A DNA stretch of 64,000 nt from Georgenia ruanii (GCF_009193175.1 NZ_VUKE01000005.1:171040-235039), one strand, 5' to 3'. Positions 19,417 through 29,934 are shown, counted from the first letter of the stretch. Notes: generated by a model not told the origin, from the sequence alone. Made by a program: numbers and translations.

Positions 19417-20754
19417 ATGGACAAGCAGCAGGAGTACGTGCTCAGGACGATCGAGGAGCGCGACGTCCGGTTCATCCGGCTGTGGTTCACCGACGTGCTG
19501 GGCACTCTCAAGTCCGTCGCCATCGCCCCGGCCGAGCTCGAGCAGGCCTTCGCCGAGGGCATCGGGTTCGACGGGTCGGCCATCGAGGGGCTCACCCGCG
19601 TGTACGAGGCGGACATGCTGGTCAAGCCGGACCCCGGCACGTTCCAGATCCTGCCCTGGCGGGGGGAGGCGAACTCCGTGGCGCGGATGTTCTGCGACGT
19701 GCTCACCCCGACGGGCGAGCCGGCCCGCTCCGACCCGCGCAACGTCCTCAAGCGGGCGCTGGCCAAGGCCGCCGACGCGGGGTTCACCTTCTACACCCAC
19801 CCCGAGATCGAGTTCTACCTGTTCGAACGCCCCCAGCGGCCCGACGACGCGCTGGTGCCGATCGACACCGCCGGCTACTTCGACCACGTCGCGCGCGGGA
19901 CGGCGCACGACTTCCGCCGCGACGCCATCACCACCCTGGAGTCCATGGGCATCTCGGTGGAGTTCTCCCACCACGAGGCCGGCCCCGGCCAGAACGAGAT
20001 CGACCTGCGCTATGCGGACGCGCTGAGCATGGCCGACAACATCCAGACCTTCCGCACCGTGGTCAAGGAGGTCGCGCTCCAGCAGGACGTGCTCGCCACC
20101 TTCATGCCCAAGCCGCTGGTCGACGCCCCCGGCTCGGGAATGCACACGCACCTGTCGCTGTTCGAGGGCGACCGCAACGCCTTCTACGACCCCTCGGGGC
20201 GCTACCAGCTCTCCGACACCGCCCGGGCGTTCATCGCCGGCCTGCTGCGCCACGCCGGCGAGATCACCGCGGTGACCAACCAGTACGTCAACTCCTACAA
20301 GCGGCTGTGGGGCGGCGGGGAGGCGCCCAGCTACGTGTGCTGGGGCCACAACAACCGCTCGGCGCTCGTGCGGGTGCCGCTGTACAAGCCCGAGAAGGGC
20401 GGCTCGGCGCGGATCGAGTACCGCGCGCTGGACTCCGCCGCCAACCCCTACCTCGCCTTCGCCGTCCTCCTCGCCGCCGGCCTCAAGGGCGTGCAGGAGG
20501 GCTACGAGCTGCCCGAGGGCGCCGACGACGACGTCTTCGCCATGAGCAGGGCCGAGCGGCGCGCCCTGGGCATCCAGGAGCTGCCCAACTCCCTTCACGA
20601 GGCGATCCAGATCATGGAGCGCTCGGAGCTGCTGGCCGACACGCTGGGGGAGGAGACCTTCGGGTACTTCGTCCGCAACAAGCTCACCGAGTGGGAGGAG
20701 TACCGCAGCCAGGTCACGCCGTTCGAGCTGCGCCGGTTCATCCCGGCGCTGTGA
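19417..20754 (+). CDS. Type I glutamine synthetase, glnA2-like
   Basis: This 445-aa enzyme condenses glutamate and ammonia with ATP. Recognisable GS segments are IGFDGSAIEGLTR, EIEFYLF, MPKPL with GSGMHTHLSL, NSYKRL, NRSALVRVP and RIEYRALDSAANPYLA. The C-terminal region lacks the NLY-x-L-PPE adenylylation loop of the housekeeping GlnA at 28 kb, so GlnE probably does not control it. The ATG at 19417 has GGGAG at a good distance. In actinobacteria this paralogue (glnA2) is characteristically adjacent to glnE, as here. Confidence 0.93.
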   Translation: MDKQQEYVLRTIEERDVRFIRLWFTDVLGTLKSVAIAPAELEQAFAEGIGFDGSAIEGLTRVYEADMLVKPDPGTFQILPWRGEANSVARMFCDVLTPTGEPARSDPRNVLKRALAKAADAGFTFYTHPEIEFYLFERPQRPDDALVPIDTAGYFDHVARGTAHDFRRDAITTLESMGISVEFSHHEAGPGQNEIDLRYADALSMADNIQTFRTVVKEVALQQDVLATFMPKPLVDAPGSGMHTHLSLFEGDRNAFYDPSGRYQLSDTARAFIAGLLRHAGEITAVTNQYVNSYKRLWGGGEAPSYVCWGHNNRSALVRVPLYKPEKGGSARIEYRALDSAANPYLAFAVLLAAGLKGVQEGYELPEGADDDVFAMSRAERRALGIQELPNSLHEAIQIMERSELLADTLGEETFGYFVRNKLTEWEEYRSQVTPFELRRFIPAL

Positions 20755-20785
20755 CGGCGCCGCGGCACGGCCGAGGGGAGGCGTG

Positions 20786-23700
20786 ATGGCACGGCAGGTG
20801 ACCCGCACGAGCGTGCTGCGCCGGCTCGGCTTCACCGACGCCCCGCGCGCCGACCACCTGCTCGCCGACCCGGCGCTGGCGCCGCTGGTCGAGGCCGCGC
20901 AGGCGGCGGACGCGCCCCTGCCGGAGGCGCTGAGCGCGAGCGCGGACCCCGACCAGGCGCTGCTGGCGCTGCTGCGCCTCGTCGAGCAGGCCGGCGACCA
21001 CGGCCTGGGCGACCGGGTCCGGGCGGTGCTGACCGAGGACGGCCGGCAGCGCGGCCGCCTGCTCGCGGTGCTCGGGGCGTCCTCGGCGCTGGGGGACATG
21101 CTCGTCGCTCATCCCGAGGACGGCGCGCTGCTGCGCGACCGGGCCGGTGAGCCGGGGCCGCTGGACTCCGACCCGGCCGCCGAGCGGGCCCGGGCGCTGC
21201 GGGCGGTGGGGGCGGACCCGGACGCCCCGGTGCCGGTCGCCGCCGTGACCGGGGACGACGGCGTCGGCGCCCTGCGGCGCACCTACCGCCGCCGCCTGCT
21301 CCAGATCGCCGCGGCCGACCTGGTCAGCGCGGACCCGGTGGCCGACTTCCCGCGGGTCGCCGCGGCCATCGCCGACCTCGTCGGCGCCGCCCTCGACGCG
21401 GCCCTGGCCCTGGCCCGGGCCGCGATGCCGGACGGCGCCAGGGACGTGCGCCTCGCCGTCATCGGGATGGGCAAGACCGGTGGGCGCGAGCTCAACTACA
21501 TCTCCGACGTCGACGTCGTCTACGTCTGCGAGCCCGCGCCCGGGTCGGACCTGTCCGAGCCGGCGGCCCTCGCCGTCGGGACGCGGCTGGCCACCCAGCT
21601 GGCCCGCGCGTGCCAGGCGCCCGGCCCGGAGCTGGCGCTGTGGCCGGTCGACGCCAACCTGCGCCCGGAGGGCAAGGACGGCCCGCTGGTGCGCACGCTC
21701 GCCTCGCACGTGGCCTACTACGAGCGGTGGGCCAAGGGCTGGGAGTTCCAGGCGCTCATCAAGGCCCGGCCCGTCGCCGGCGACCGGGCCCTGGGCGAGG
21801 CGTACCGGGCCGCGCTCGGGCCGATGGTGTGGTCCGCCGTCGAGCGCGAGAACTTCGTCGAGGAGGCCCAGGCGATGCGCCGGCGGGTGGAGGACCACGT
21901 CCCCGCCGCCGACGCCGACCGCCAGCTCAAGCTCGGCAAGGGCGGCCTGCGCGACGTGGAGTTCACCGTCCAGCTGCTCCAGCTGGTCCACGGCCGCACC
22001 GACCCGTCGATCCGCTCGGGGACGACGCTTGAGGCGCTGGACCAGCTCACCCGCGGCGGGTACGTCTCGCGCGACCACGCCGCCGAGCTGTCCCACCACT
22101 ACCGGTTCCTGCGGGTGCTCGAGCACCGCATCCAGCTGCACCGGCTGCGCCGCTCGCACGTGGTGCCCCGGGACGAGGCGGACCTGCGCCGGCTGGGCCG
22201 GGCGATGCACGCCGACGGCGTCGACTCCGCCGAGTCCCTCGAGACCCGCTGGCGCCAGGTCCGCCGCGAGGTGCGCCACCTGCACGAGGAGATCTTCTAC
22301 CGCCCGCTGCTGCCGCTGACGGCCCAGCTCTCCGCCGAGGACGTCGCGCTCGCGCCGGAGGCCGCCCGGGCCCGGCTGCGGGCCATCGGCTACCTGGACC
22401 CCGACGGCGCCCTGCGGCACATCGGCGCCCTGACGGACGGGCTGTCGCGGCGCGCGGCGATCCAGCGCCAGCTGTTGCCGGTCATGCTCGGCTGGTTCGC
22501 CCAGGGCCCGGAGCCGGACTCCGGGCTGCTGTCCTTCCGCAGGCTCTCCGAGACCATGGGCACCACCCACTGGTACCTCAAGCTGTTGCGCGACTCCGGC
22601 GCCGCGGCCGAACGGCTGGCCCAGGTGCTCTCCACCAGCCGGTACGCGGCCGACGCGCTGGCCCGCCTGCCCGAGGCGGTGGCCTGGCTCGACGACGACG
22701 CCGAGCTGGTCCCGCGCGAGCAGGCGGCGCTGGCCGCCGAGCTCGCGGCGCTGCAGGCCCGGCGCACCGAGCCCGTGGCGGGCGTCATGGTCGCGCGCTA
22801 CCTGCGCCGGCGTGAGCTGCTGCGCGCCGCCCTGGCCGAGGTGCTCGGCGACGTCCCCTTCGCGCGCACCGCGCACATGATCTCCACCGCCGCCGACGTG
22901 GCCCTGCAGGGCGCGCTGAAGGTGGCCGTGGCGCAGGCGACGGCGGAGGCCGGGCTCGACGCCCCACCCTCGCGCTACCTGGTGGTCGCCATGGGCCGCC
23001 TGGGCGGGGCGGAGATGAGCTACGCCTCGGACGCCGACGTGCTCTTCGTCCACGACCCGGTGCCGGGGGCGGACCCGGAGCTGGCGGCGCGCACCGCGGT
23101 GGCGGTGGCCTCGGCGGTGCGCTCCCTGCTCGGCGAGACCGGGGCCGAGCCGCCGCTGCCGGTGGACGCCGACCTGCGTCCGGAGGGCCGCAGCGGACCG
23201 ATAATCCGCTCGCTGTCCTCCTACGCCGAGTACTACGAGCGGTGGGTCGAGCCCTGGGAGCGCCAGGCGCTGCTGCGCGCCCGCCCCGTGGCCGGCGACG
23301 AGGAGCTCGCGGCCCGGTTCGGGGCGCTGATCGACCGGGTGCGCTACCCCGCGGGGGGCCTGGGGGAGGCGGACCAGCGCGAGCTGCGCCGCGTCAAGGC
23401 CCGGGTGGAGGCCGAGCGGCTGCCGCGCGGGGTGCCGCCCACCCGCCACCTCAAGCTGGGCCGGGGCGGGCTGAGCGACGTGGAGTGGACCGTCCAGCTG
23501 CTCCAGCTGCGCCACGGCGGCGCGGTGCCGGAGGTGCGCACGCCCTCGACGCTGCCGGCGCTGCACGCGCTGCGGGAGGCGGGGCTCGTCGGGGCCGACG
23601 CGGCCGCGCGGCTGGCCGAGGCGTGGCAGCTGGCCTCGCGCATCCGCAACGCCATCGTCCTGGCCACCGGGCGCACCACCGGCGGGCGGCTGGACGTGCT

Positions 23701-23839
23701 ACCGCACGAGTCGCGCGACCTGGAGGTGGTCGCGCGGATCCTCGGCTACGAGCCCGGCGGCCGGCTGGACCTCGAGGAGGACTACCTGCGCGCCGCCAGG
23801 CGGGCCCGGTCGGTCGTCGAGCACCTCTTCTACGGCTGA
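20786..23839 (+). CDS. glnE: Glutamine synthetase adenylyltransferase/deadenylylase
   Basis: This ~1017-aa bifunctional regulator attaches or removes AMP on GlnA. It has two nucleotidyltransferase domains. The first, near residue 230, has GMGKTGGRELNYISDVDVVYV; the second, near residue 735, has MGRLGGAEMSYASDADVLFV. Both keep the G-S/D-x-D metal motif. Between and after them are helical KLGKGGLRDVEFTVQLLQL-type repeats. GTG (20783) and ATG (20786) are adjacent; GAGGGGAG upstream fits either. It lies 28 nt after the glnA2-like gene in the same orientation. Its substrate GlnA is encoded at 27.8-29.2 kb. Confidence 0.96.
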   Translation: MARQVTRTSVLRRLGFTDAPRADHLLADPALAPLVEAAQAADAPLPEALSASADPDQALLALLRLVEQAGDHGLGDRVRAVLTEDGRQRGRLLAVLGASSALGDMLVAHPEDGALLRDRAGEPGPLDSDPAAERARALRAVGADPDAPVPVAAVTGDDGVGALRRTYRRRLLQIAAADLVSADPVADFPRVAAAIADLVGAALDAALALARAAMPDGARDVRLAVIGMGKTGGRELNYISDVDVVYVCEPAPGSDLSEPAALAVGTRLATQLARACQAPGPELALWPVDANLRPEGKDGPLVRTLASHVAYYERWAKGWEFQALIKARPVAGDRALGEAYRAALGPMVWSAVERENFVEEAQAMRRRVEDHVPAADADRQLKLGKGGLRDVEFTVQLLQLVHGRTDPSIRSGTTLEALDQLTRGGYVSRDHAAELSHHYRFLRVLEHRIQLHRLRRSHVVPRDEADLRRLGRAMHADGVDSAESLETRWRQVRREVRHLHEEIFYRPLLPLTAQLSAEDVALAPEAARARLRAIGYLDPDGALRHIGALTDGLSRRAAIQRQLLPVMLGWFAQGPEPDSGLLSFRRLSETMGTTHWYLKLLRDSGAAAERLAQVLSTSRYAADALARLPEAVAWLDDDAELVPREQAALAAELAALQARRTEPVAGVMVARYLRRRELLRAALAEVLGDVPFARTAHMISTAADVALQGALKVAVAQATAEAGLDAPPSRYLVVAMGRLGGAEMSYASDADVLFVHDPVPGADPELAARTAVAVASAVRSLLGETGAEPPLPVDADLRPEGRSGPIIRSLSSYAEYYERWVEPWERQALLRARPVAGDEELAARFGALIDRVRYPAGGLGEADQRELRRVKARVEAERLPRGVPPTRHLKLGRGGLSDVEWTVQLLQLRHGGAVPEVRTPSTLPALHALREAGLVGADAAARLAEAWQLASRIRNAIVLATGRTTGGRLDVLPHESRDLEVVARILGYEPGGRLDLEEDYLRAARRARSVVEHLFYG

Positions 23840-23862
23840 CCCAGCGACCGACCTGCCATTCC

Positions 23863-23895
23863 GGTCGCAGCCACCATGACGATCTGGCTGCGACC
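23863..23895. terminator. Bidirectional hairpin between glnE and the ABC transporter
   Basis: GGTCGCAGCCA (23863-23873) pairs perfectly with TGGCTGCGACC (23885-23895) across 11 nt, in the 83-nt gap between convergent glnE and the ATPase gene. Confidence 0.65.
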
Positions 23896-23922
23896 ACAAT
23901 GGCGAGCTGGTCGCGGGAGGGG

Positions 23923-24696
23923 TCAGAGCACCTTGGAGAGGAACTCCCGGGTGCGCTGCTGGGTGGGGTGGTCCAGGACGTCGGCGGGGCGGCCCTGCTC
24001 GACCACGACGCCGTCGTCCATGAACACCACCTGGTCGCCCACCTCCCGGGCGAAGCCGATCTCGTGGGTGACGACCATCATCGTCATCCCGTCGGCGGCC
24101 AGGTCCTGCATGACCCCGAGCACCTCGCCGACCAGCTCGGGGTCCAGCGCCGAGGTCGGCTCGTCGAAGAGCATGAGCTCGGGGTCCATGGCCAGCGCCC
24201 GGGCGATCGCCACGCGCTGCTGCTGGCCGCCGGAGAGCTGGGCGGGGTAGTGCCCGGCCCGGTCCGCCAGGCCCACCCGGTCCAGCAGCTCGGCCGCCCG
24301 CGCCCGGGCGGCCGCCTTGGACCGGCCCTTGACCTGCACCGGGGCCTCCATGACGTTCTCCAGCGCCGTCATGTGCGGGAAGAGGTTGAAGCGCTGGAAC
24401 ACCATCCCGATGCGGGCGCGCTGCTGGGCGATCTTGCGCGGGGGGAGCCGGTAGAGCTCGCTGCGCCCGCCGCGGGACTCCTCGCGGTAGCCCACGAGCT
24501 CGCCGTCGACGCGGATGCGGCCGGCGTCGATCTCCTCGAGCTGGTTGACGCAGCGCAGCAGGGTGGACTTGCCCGACCCGGACGGGCCGAGCACCACGCA
24601 CACCGACCCCGCGGGCACCGTCAGGTCCACCCCGCGCAGCACGTGCAGCTCGCCGAAGAGCTTGTGCACGCCGTCGATCTGAATCATGTCGGTCAT
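23923..24696 (-). CDS. Polar amino acid ABC transporter, ATP-binding protein
   Basis: This 257-aa ATPase powers the importer made with the two upstream genes. The Walker A is GPSGSGKST, the Q-loop is [13 protein letters not shown], the ABC signature is LSGGQQQR, the Walker B is [12 protein letters not shown] and the switch His is VVTHEIGFA. The NLFPHMT stretch is typical of the GlnQ/HisP amino-acid class. The ATG at 24696 lies inside the permease stop codon (ATGA overlap), indicating one operon. Confidence 0.95.
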   Translation of the reverse strand: MTDMIQIDGVHKLFGELHVLRGVDLTVPAGSVCVVLGPSGSGKSTLLRCVNQLEEIDAGRIRVDGELVGYREESRGGRSELYRLPPRKIAQQRARIGMVFQRFNLFPHMTALENVMEAPVQVKGRSKAAARARAAELLDRVGLADRAGHYPAQLSGGQQQRVAIARALAMDPELMLFDEPTSALDPELVGEVLGVMQDLAADGMTMMVVTHEIGFAREVGDQVVFMDDGVVVEQGRPADVLDHPTQQRTREFLSKVL

Positions 24697-25655
24697 GGGG
24701 TGTTCTCCAGGAACGGGTCGTCCTTCGTGGTGCCGGCCGCGAGGATGGCCTGCTGCTTCTTGCCCAGGCCCTTCCCGCCCCGCGGCGCGGGGCCGGCGCC
24801 GGCGAACCCGCGCCCGTAGTACCGCTCGAGGTAGTGCTGGCCGACCATGAGCACCGAGGTGATGAGCAGGTACCAGATCGCGGCGACCATGAGCAGCGGG
24901 ATGGGCAGGAACAGCCGGTTGCCCACGGAGTTGGTCACGAAGGTGAGGTCGAGCGTGAAGGGCACGGCCAGCACCAGGGAGGTGGTCTTGAGCATGGAGA
25001 TCGTCTCGTTGCCCGTGGGCGGGACGATGACGCGCATGGCCTGCGGGATGACGATGCGGCGCAGGATGGTCGACTCCTTCATGCCCAGCGCCCGCGCCGC
25101 CTCGCCCTGCCCGGCGTCCACGCTGGCCAGGCCGGAGCGGAAGATCTCCGCGAGGTAGGCGGCCTCGTTGAGGGCCAGGCCGATGATGGCCGCCCACGCG
25201 GCGTTGAACACGTCGTTCGTGGAGAAGACGACGAACTCCGGCCCGAACGGCACGCCCAGGCTGAGCCGCGGGTAGAGGACGGCCAGCAGCCCCCAGAAGG
25301 TCAGCTGGGTGTAGATCGGGGTGCCGCGGAAGAACCAGATGTAGAACCACGCCACCGCCCGCATGACCGGGTTGTCCGAGCGGCGCATGATGGCCAGGGC
25401 CAGGGCCAGCACGACGGCGATGGCCATGGACGCCGCTGTCAGCAGCAGCGTCCACCCCACGCCCTTGATCACCGTGACGTCGCGGGCGTACAGCCAGACC
25501 AGGTCCCACCGGAAGTTGGGGTTGGTGACCAGGGCGTTGACGGCCATCGCCGCGAGCACGGCGGCGACGACGGCGGAGACGAGCCGCCCGGGCCGGCGCA
25601 CCGGGTGGGCGCGGATGAGCTTGGGCACGTCCGTGCGACGGGGGGAGTGGGACAT
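24693..25655 (-). CDS. Polar amino acid ABC transporter, permease
   Basis: This 320-aa inner-membrane protein belongs to the HisM/GlnP class. About five to six membrane segments are visible, with [11 protein letters not shown] early and the cytoplasmic [22 protein letters not shown] loop that docks the ATPase. A basic N-terminal extension and a lysine-rich C-terminal tail are extra. It starts one base inside the binding-protein stop (TGATG) and overlaps the ATPase start. Confidence 0.95.
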   Translation of the reverse strand: MSHSPRRTDVPKLIRAHPVRRPGRLVSAVVAAVLAAMAVNALVTNPNFRWDLVWLYARDVTVIKGVGWTLLLTAASMAIAVVLALALAIMRRSDNPVMRAVAWFYIWFFRGTPIYTQLTFWGLLAVLYPRLSLGVPFGPEFVVFSTNDVFNAAWAAIIGLALNEAAYLAEIFRSGLASVDAGQGEAARALGMKESTILRRIVIPQAMRVIVPPTGNETISMLKTTSLVLAVPFTLDLTFVTNSVGNRLFLPIPLLMVAAIWYLLITSVLMVGQHYLERYYGRGFAGAGPAPRGGKGLGKKQQAILAAGTTKDDPFLENTP

Positions 25656-26575
25656 CAGACCGTCGGGTTGAGCTCAGCGCTGTCGAGCGCGCCGGAGACG
25701 CCCCACGTGGCGAGGATGTCCTGCCAGACACCCTCGTCCATGAGGTGCTGCATCGCGGCCTGCAGGGCGGCGGTGAGCTCGGGGTCGTCCTTGGCCACGA
25801 CGATGCCCTGCGGGGCGGTGTCGGTGACCTCGCCGAGCTGCTCGACCTTGCCCTGGGTCTGCACCTCGGCGTACTGGCCGACCTGGGAGTCGGCGTACAT
25901 GACGTCGATCTTGCCGCCGACGAGATTCGTCGTGACGTCCGCCTGGGAGGTGTAGCGCAGCACCTCGATCGGCTCGGCGCCCTTGGCCTGGCAGTCCGCC
26001 GAGAGCCGGTCGACGACCTCGTCCTGGACGGTGCCGGTCTGCACGCCCATGGTGGTGCCGCACAGGTCCGCCGCGTCCAGGCCCTTCGGGTTGCCCGCCT
26101 GGACCGAGTAGGTCGAGCCGGCGGAGATGTAGGAGATCATGTCGACCTCCGCCACCCGCTCGGGGTTGATGGAGAAGGACGAGATGCCGGCGTCGTACTG
26201 GGTGCCGATGCCGGGGATGATCGAGGCGAACTCGGCGTGCGCGACCTCGACCTTCGCCCCGAGCACCCGGCCGAGCGCGTTGGCCAGATCGACGTCGTAG
26301 CCGGTGGGGGTCTGGCCGTCGGCACCGCCGAAGAACTCCGCCGGCGCGTACTGGAGGTTGGCCCCGACGGTCAGCGTGCCGTCGAAGTCGGCGGGCAGCT
26401 TGGCCGCGATGTCGTCGACCTTGCCGATCGTCGAGACGTCGTAGCTGGGCGCGGCGGCGCTCGCGTCGCTCGTGCCGCCGTTGCCGCCGGCACCCTCCGA
26501 GACGGCGTTGGTGCATGCCGTGAGGCTGAGGGCGCCCGCGAGGGCGGAGGTGGCAAGGACGGGCAAGCGACGCAT
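25655..26575 (-). CDS. Amino acid ABC transporter, substrate-binding lipoprotein
   Basis: This 306-aa lipoprotein has a signal peptide with lipobox LSLTAC (Cys21) and a Gly/Ser/Ala linker. A family 3 solute-binding fold follows: [28 protein letters not shown] and [11 protein letters not shown]. It would capture a polar amino acid outside the membrane. The exact ligand cannot be read from sequence; the position between glnE and glnA makes glutamate or glutamine a reasonable guess only. It is the first gene of the three-gene operon. Confidence 0.93.
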   Translation of the reverse strand: MRRLPVLATSALAGALSLTACTNAVSEGAGGNGGTSDASAAAPSYDVSTIGKVDDIAAKLPADFDGTLTVGANLQYAPAEFFGGADGQTPTGYDVDLANALGRVLGAKVEVAHAEFASIIPGIGTQYDAGISSFSINPERVAEVDMISYISAGSTYSVQAGNPKGLDAADLCGTTMGVQTGTVQDEVVDRLSADCQAKGAEPIEVLRYTSQADVTTNLVGGKIDVMYADSQVGQYAEVQTQGKVEQLGEVTDTAPQGIVVAKDDPELTAALQAAMQHLMDEGVWQDILATWGVSGALDSAELNPTV

Positions 26576-26634
26576 GACAGACTCTCCGAGGACGGCTCAC
26601 GTAAACGAACGGTGCCATCGTATATCCGTATCCA

Positions 26635-26648
26635 TGCATGACTATGCA
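26635..26648 (-). promoter_or_regulatory. Inverted repeat TGCAT-N4-ATGCA upstream of the ABC operon
   Basis: A short perfect dyad sits 60 bases upstream of the binding-protein start in an AT-rich patch that also contains ATACGGATATACGATGG-like direct repeats on the minus strand. It is a plausible operator for the transporter operon, with no known regulator assigned. Confidence 0.35.
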
Positions 26649-26797
26649 CGGGGCGGTGTGGACTCAGGCACATCACGCCCCAGGCAGGATGTCGCGCGAC
26701 GGATGTGGCGCGGACCTCACGCACCGGCGGCGCTCGGACCCGGTGACGCTCGGGGCGAGCGCGCGCCGCGGCGGGGGCGCGCCTAGCGTGGACGCCC

Positions 26798-27681
26798 ATG
26801 AGCACTCCCACGCTCACGCTCAACACCGGCCTGGCCATGCCCGCCCTCGGGTTCGGCGTCTTCCAGACCCCGCCGGAGGAGACGGTCGCCGCGGTCGGCG
26901 CGGCGCTGGAGACCGGCTACCGTCACGTGGACACCGCCGCCGCCTACGGCAACGAGCGCGAGGTCGGCGAGGCGATCCGGCGCTCCGGGCTCGGCCGGGA
27001 CGACGTCTTCATCGAGACCAAGGTCTGGATCACCGACTACGGGTACGAACCCACCCTGCACGCCTTCGACAAGAGCGCCGGCAAGCTCGGTGTCGACCGG
27101 ATCGACCTGCTCATCCTGCACCAGGCGCTGCCGGGGGAGTTCGAGCGGACCATCGACGCCTACCGCGCCCTGGAGAAGCTGCTGGCCGACGGCGCCGTCC
27201 GCGCCATCGGCGTCTCGAACTTCATGCCGCGCCACCTCGATCGCCTGCTCGCGGAGACGGAGGTCGTGCCGGCGGTCAACCAGATCGAGGTACACCCCTA
27301 CTTCCGGCAGTCCGAGCTGCTCGCCTACGACGACGACCGCGGCATCCTCAACCAGGCCTGGTTCCCGATCGGCGGGATCACCTTCTACCGCGACGGCTCG
27401 CAGGGCAGCACGCTGCAGGATCCGGTGATCGGCGAGATCGCCGCGGCGCACGGCAAGACGCCGGCCAGGTGATGCTGCGCTGGCACCTGCAGCAGGGCCG
27501 CCAGGCCATCCCGAAGTCCGTCACGCCGTCGCGCATCGCGGAGAACTTCGACGTCTTCGACTTCGCGCTCACGACCGACCAGCTCGGCGCGATCGACGCG
27601 CTCGACACCGGCGTGCGCGGCGGCCCGGAGCCGGAGCACATCACCCGGGAGAACTTCGGGCTCGAGATCCCCGAGGCCTGA
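26798..27681 (+). pseudogene. Aldo/keto reductase, frameshifted near the 3' end
   Basis: The first 224 codons encode a typical AKR: HVDTAAAYGNE (Asp/Tyr), IETKVWI (Lys), LILHQ (His) and GVSNF. The frame stops at 27472 just after GKTPA. The expected continuation QVMLRWHLQQGRQAIPKSV...FGLEIPEA is present in the next frame to 27681. One missing base in GGCCAGGTGATG (expected GCCCAGGTG) explains it. It is either a true recent pseudogene or a sequencing error in a C/G run. The lost part includes cofactor-binding residues, so the short product would be inactive. Confidence 0.88.
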
Positions 27682-27718
27682 GCCCGGACGCCGCCGGGGT
27701 GGGCGGAGCACCCACGAC

Positions 27719-27753
27719 GGCACCCCCGCCGCCACGGGGGCGAGGGGGGTGCC
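27719..27753. terminator. Hairpin downstream of glnA
   Basis: GGCACCCCC (27719-27727) pairs with GGGGGTGCC (27745-27753). It lies between the convergent aldo/keto reductase and glnA 3' ends and could serve both. Confidence 0.55.
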
Positions 27754-27799
27754 GGCCGTGCGGGTCAGGCCTCAGGGCCGCAGCCCTGGGCCGTGCCGG

Positions 27800-29221
27800 T
27801 CACAGGTCGTAGTACATCTCGAACTCGTGCGGGTGCGGACGCAGGCGCAGCGGGTCGATCTCGTTCGTGCGCTTGTAGTCGATCCAGGTCTCGATGAGGT
27901 CGGGGGTGAACACGTCGCCCTCGGTGAGGTAGTCGTGGTCGGCCTCGAGGGCCTCGAGCACGCCGGGCAGCGAGTCCGGCACCTGGGCGATCTTGGCGTG
28001 CTCCTCGGGGGGCAGCTCGTAGAGGTCCTTGTCGATCGGCTCGGGCGGCTCGATCCGGTTGCGGACGCCGTCGAGCCCGGCCATGAGCATCGCCGAGAAC
28101 GCGAGGTAGGGGTTGGACGAGGGGTCCGGCACCCGGAACTCGATGCGCTTGGCCTTGGGGGAGGTGCCGGTGACCGGGATCCGGATGCACGCGGAGCGGT
28201 TGCGCGCCGAGTACACGAGGTTGACCGGGGCCTCGAAGCCGGGCACCAGGCGGTGGTAGGAGTTCACGGTCGGGTTGGTGAAGGCGAGCAGGGACGGCGC
28301 GTGGTGCAGCAGGCCGCCGATGTACCAGCGGGCCATGTCGGACAGGCCGCCGTAGCCGCGCTCGTCGAAGAACAGCGGCTTGCCGTCCTTCCACAACGAC
28401 TGGTGGGAGTGCATGCCCGAGCCGTTGTCCCCAAAGAGCGGCTTGGGCATGAAGGTGGCGGACTTGCCGGCCTCCCAGGCGACGTTCTTGATGATGTACT
28501 TGAACTTCATCACGTCGTCGGCGGCCGCGCGCAGCGTGTCGAACCGGTAGTTGATCTCCATCTGCCCGGCGGTGCCCACCTCGTGGTGCGCGCGCTCGAC
28601 GTCGAGCCCGACCTCCTGCAGGCAGGTGACCATCTGGTCGCGCAGATCGGCCATCTGGTCGTTGGGGGAGACGGGGAAGTAGCCGCCCTTGTACCGGGTC
28701 TTGTACCCGAGGTTCGGGCCCTCCTCGCGGCCGGTGTTCCAGGCCGCCTCGTTGGAGTCGAGGTAGTAGTAGCTCGAGTGCTGGTTGGTCTCGTAGCGCA
28801 CGGCGTCGAAGATGTAGAACTCCGCCTCGGCGCCGAAGTAGACGGTGTCGGCGATGCCGGTGCTCTTGAGGTAGGCCTCGGCCTTGGTGGCGATATTGCG
28901 GGGGTCGCGCGAATACGCCTCGTCGGTGAACGGGTCGACGATGGAGAAGTTGACCACGAGCGTCTTCTGCTTGCGGAACGGGTCGACGAACGCGGTGGTG
29001 ACGTCCGGCACCAGCTTCATGTCGGACTCGTGGATCGCCTGGAAGCCCCGGATGGAGGACCCGTCGAACATCAGACCTTCCGTGAAGGCATCCTCGTTGA
29101 AAGCCTCCACCGGGATGTTGAAGTGCTGCATGACGCCCGGCAGATCGCAGAAGCGGACGTCGACGAATTTGACGCCTTGCTCCTTGGTGAAGGCGATGGC
29201 CTCCTCGGCGCTGGAAAACAT
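27800..29221 (-). CDS. glnA: Glutamine synthetase, type I, adenylylation-controlled
   Basis: This 473-aa housekeeping GS is the main ammonia-assimilating enzyme. The catalytic landmarks are [52 protein letters not shown] and NRSACIRIP. Tyr401 in [10 protein letters not shown] is the adenylylation site acted on by GlnE. The ATG at 29221 has AAGGAG six bases upstream and matches homologues; an upstream in-frame ATG at 29305 would add 28 unconserved residues. A tandem GlnR-type box lies about 70-105 nt upstream. Confidence 0.98.
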   Translation of the reverse strand: MFSSAEEAIAFTKEQGVKFVDVRFCDLPGVMQHFNIPVEAFNEDAFTEGLMFDGSSIRGFQAIHESDMKLVPDVTTAFVDPFRKQKTLVVNFSIVDPFTDEAYSRDPRNIATKAEAYLKSTGIADTVYFGAEAEFYIFDAVRYETNQHSSYYYLDSNEAAWNTGREEGPNLGYKTRYKGGYFPVSPNDQMADLRDQMVTCLQEVGLDVERAHHEVGTAGQMEINYRFDTLRAAADDVMKFKYIIKNVAWEAGKSATFMPKPLFGDNGSGMHSHQSLWKDGKPLFFDERGYGGLSDMARWYIGGLLHHAPSLLAFTNPTVNSYHRLVPGFEAPVNLVYSARNRSACIRIPVTGTSPKAKRIEFRVPDPSSNPYLAFSAMLMAGLDGVRNRIEPPEPIDKDLYELPPEEHAKIAQVPDSLPGVLEALEADHDYLTEGDVFTPDLIETWIDYKRTNEIDPLRLRPHPHEFEMYYDL

Positions 29222-29289
29222 CCGATGCTCCTTGGCTCGTGGACTCTCGTGACCCGGATGGGAACCGCCTTCGAACCTAGTGGCGGCCG

Positions 29290-29327
29290 GTTTCTGCTGT
29301 GTCACCCGAATGTGTCAGGGATGTTAC
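29290..29327 (-). promoter_or_regulatory. Tandem GlnR-type binding site upstream of glnA
   Basis: On the minus strand the sequence reads GTAAC-N6-GACAC-N6-GTGAC-N6-GAAAC, four 5-mers each exactly 6 nt apart (11-bp period). This matches the actinobacterial GlnR consensus gTnAC-N6-GaAAC twice over. GlnR is the OmpR-type nitrogen regulator that controls glnA in Streptomyces and mycobacteria. The site is seen directly; GlnR binding is inferred. Confidence 0.85.
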
Positions 29328-29437
29328 GCGGCGTCCCGGCGGGCGGACCGCGGTGGCCGGGTCGTGGGCAGGCGTGCGCCCGCGGGCGGAGGCCGCCACC
29401 GGCGGGGGCGGTGCCGCGCGCTGGGTAGGCTCGTCTG

Positions 29438-29800
29438 GTGTCCGACGCAAGAACCGCTTCCCCCACCGTGGCCGGCCTGGGGCGCCGGATCATCGGCCTC
29501 GCCGTGGACTGGGCGATCGCGACGGCGATCAGCGCCGGGTTCCTCGGCAACGACCCCCTCGCCACCCTCGGCATCTTCGCCCTCATGACGTGGCTCATGC
29601 TCAGCACCCTGGGCGCGACGATCGGGCACGTGGCGGCCGGGCTGGCGGTGCGACGGCTCGACGGCGGCCTGCCCGGGCCCCGGCGCGCGCTCATCCGCAC
29701 GGTCCTGCTCTGCCTGGTCATCCCGGCCGTCGTGTGGGGCGCCGACGGCCGGGGCCTGCACGACATCGCCGCCGGCACGGTCGTCACTCGGGTGCGCTGA
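29438..29800 (+). CDS. RDD family membrane protein
   Basis: This 120-aa membrane protein has about three hydrophobic segments. The RDD family arrangement is visible: GLGRRIIGLAVDWAIA at the N-terminus and GRGLHDIAAGTVVTRVR at the C-terminus. The function is unknown; some RDD proteins are Na+/H+ antiporters. A short RDD protein beside glnA and DUF4191 is a common actinobacterial arrangement. GTG start. Confidence 0.85.
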   Translation: MSDARTASPTVAGLGRRIIGLAVDWAIATAISAGFLGNDPLATLGIFALMTWLMLSTLGATIGHVAAGLAVRRLDGGLPGPRRALIRTVLLCLVIPAVVWGADGRGLHDIAAGTVVTRVR

Positions 29801-29882
29801 TCCCGTCACTCGGCCGACCGGCCCGCGTCCGGCGGCCCCGGACCGCGAGCCGCACTCACCGCGGGCCGGGCCGCTACGACGC

Positions 29883-29918
29883 CGACGCCCGGCACTGCGC
29901 GCGCAGTGCCGGGCGTCG
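29883..29918. terminator. 36-bp perfect palindrome between convergent genes
   Basis: The 18 bases at 29883-29900 are the exact reverse complement of 29901-29918. It lies between the RDD and DUF4191 3' ends and probably serves as a bidirectional terminator. Confidence 0.75.
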
Positions 29919-29934
29919 TTCCTGGTGCTGGGGG

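Noticed and set aside
20738..23566. 942-codon open frame antisense to glnE
   Set aside because: Same GC-bias effect; glnE on the other strand is complete with two catalytic domains.
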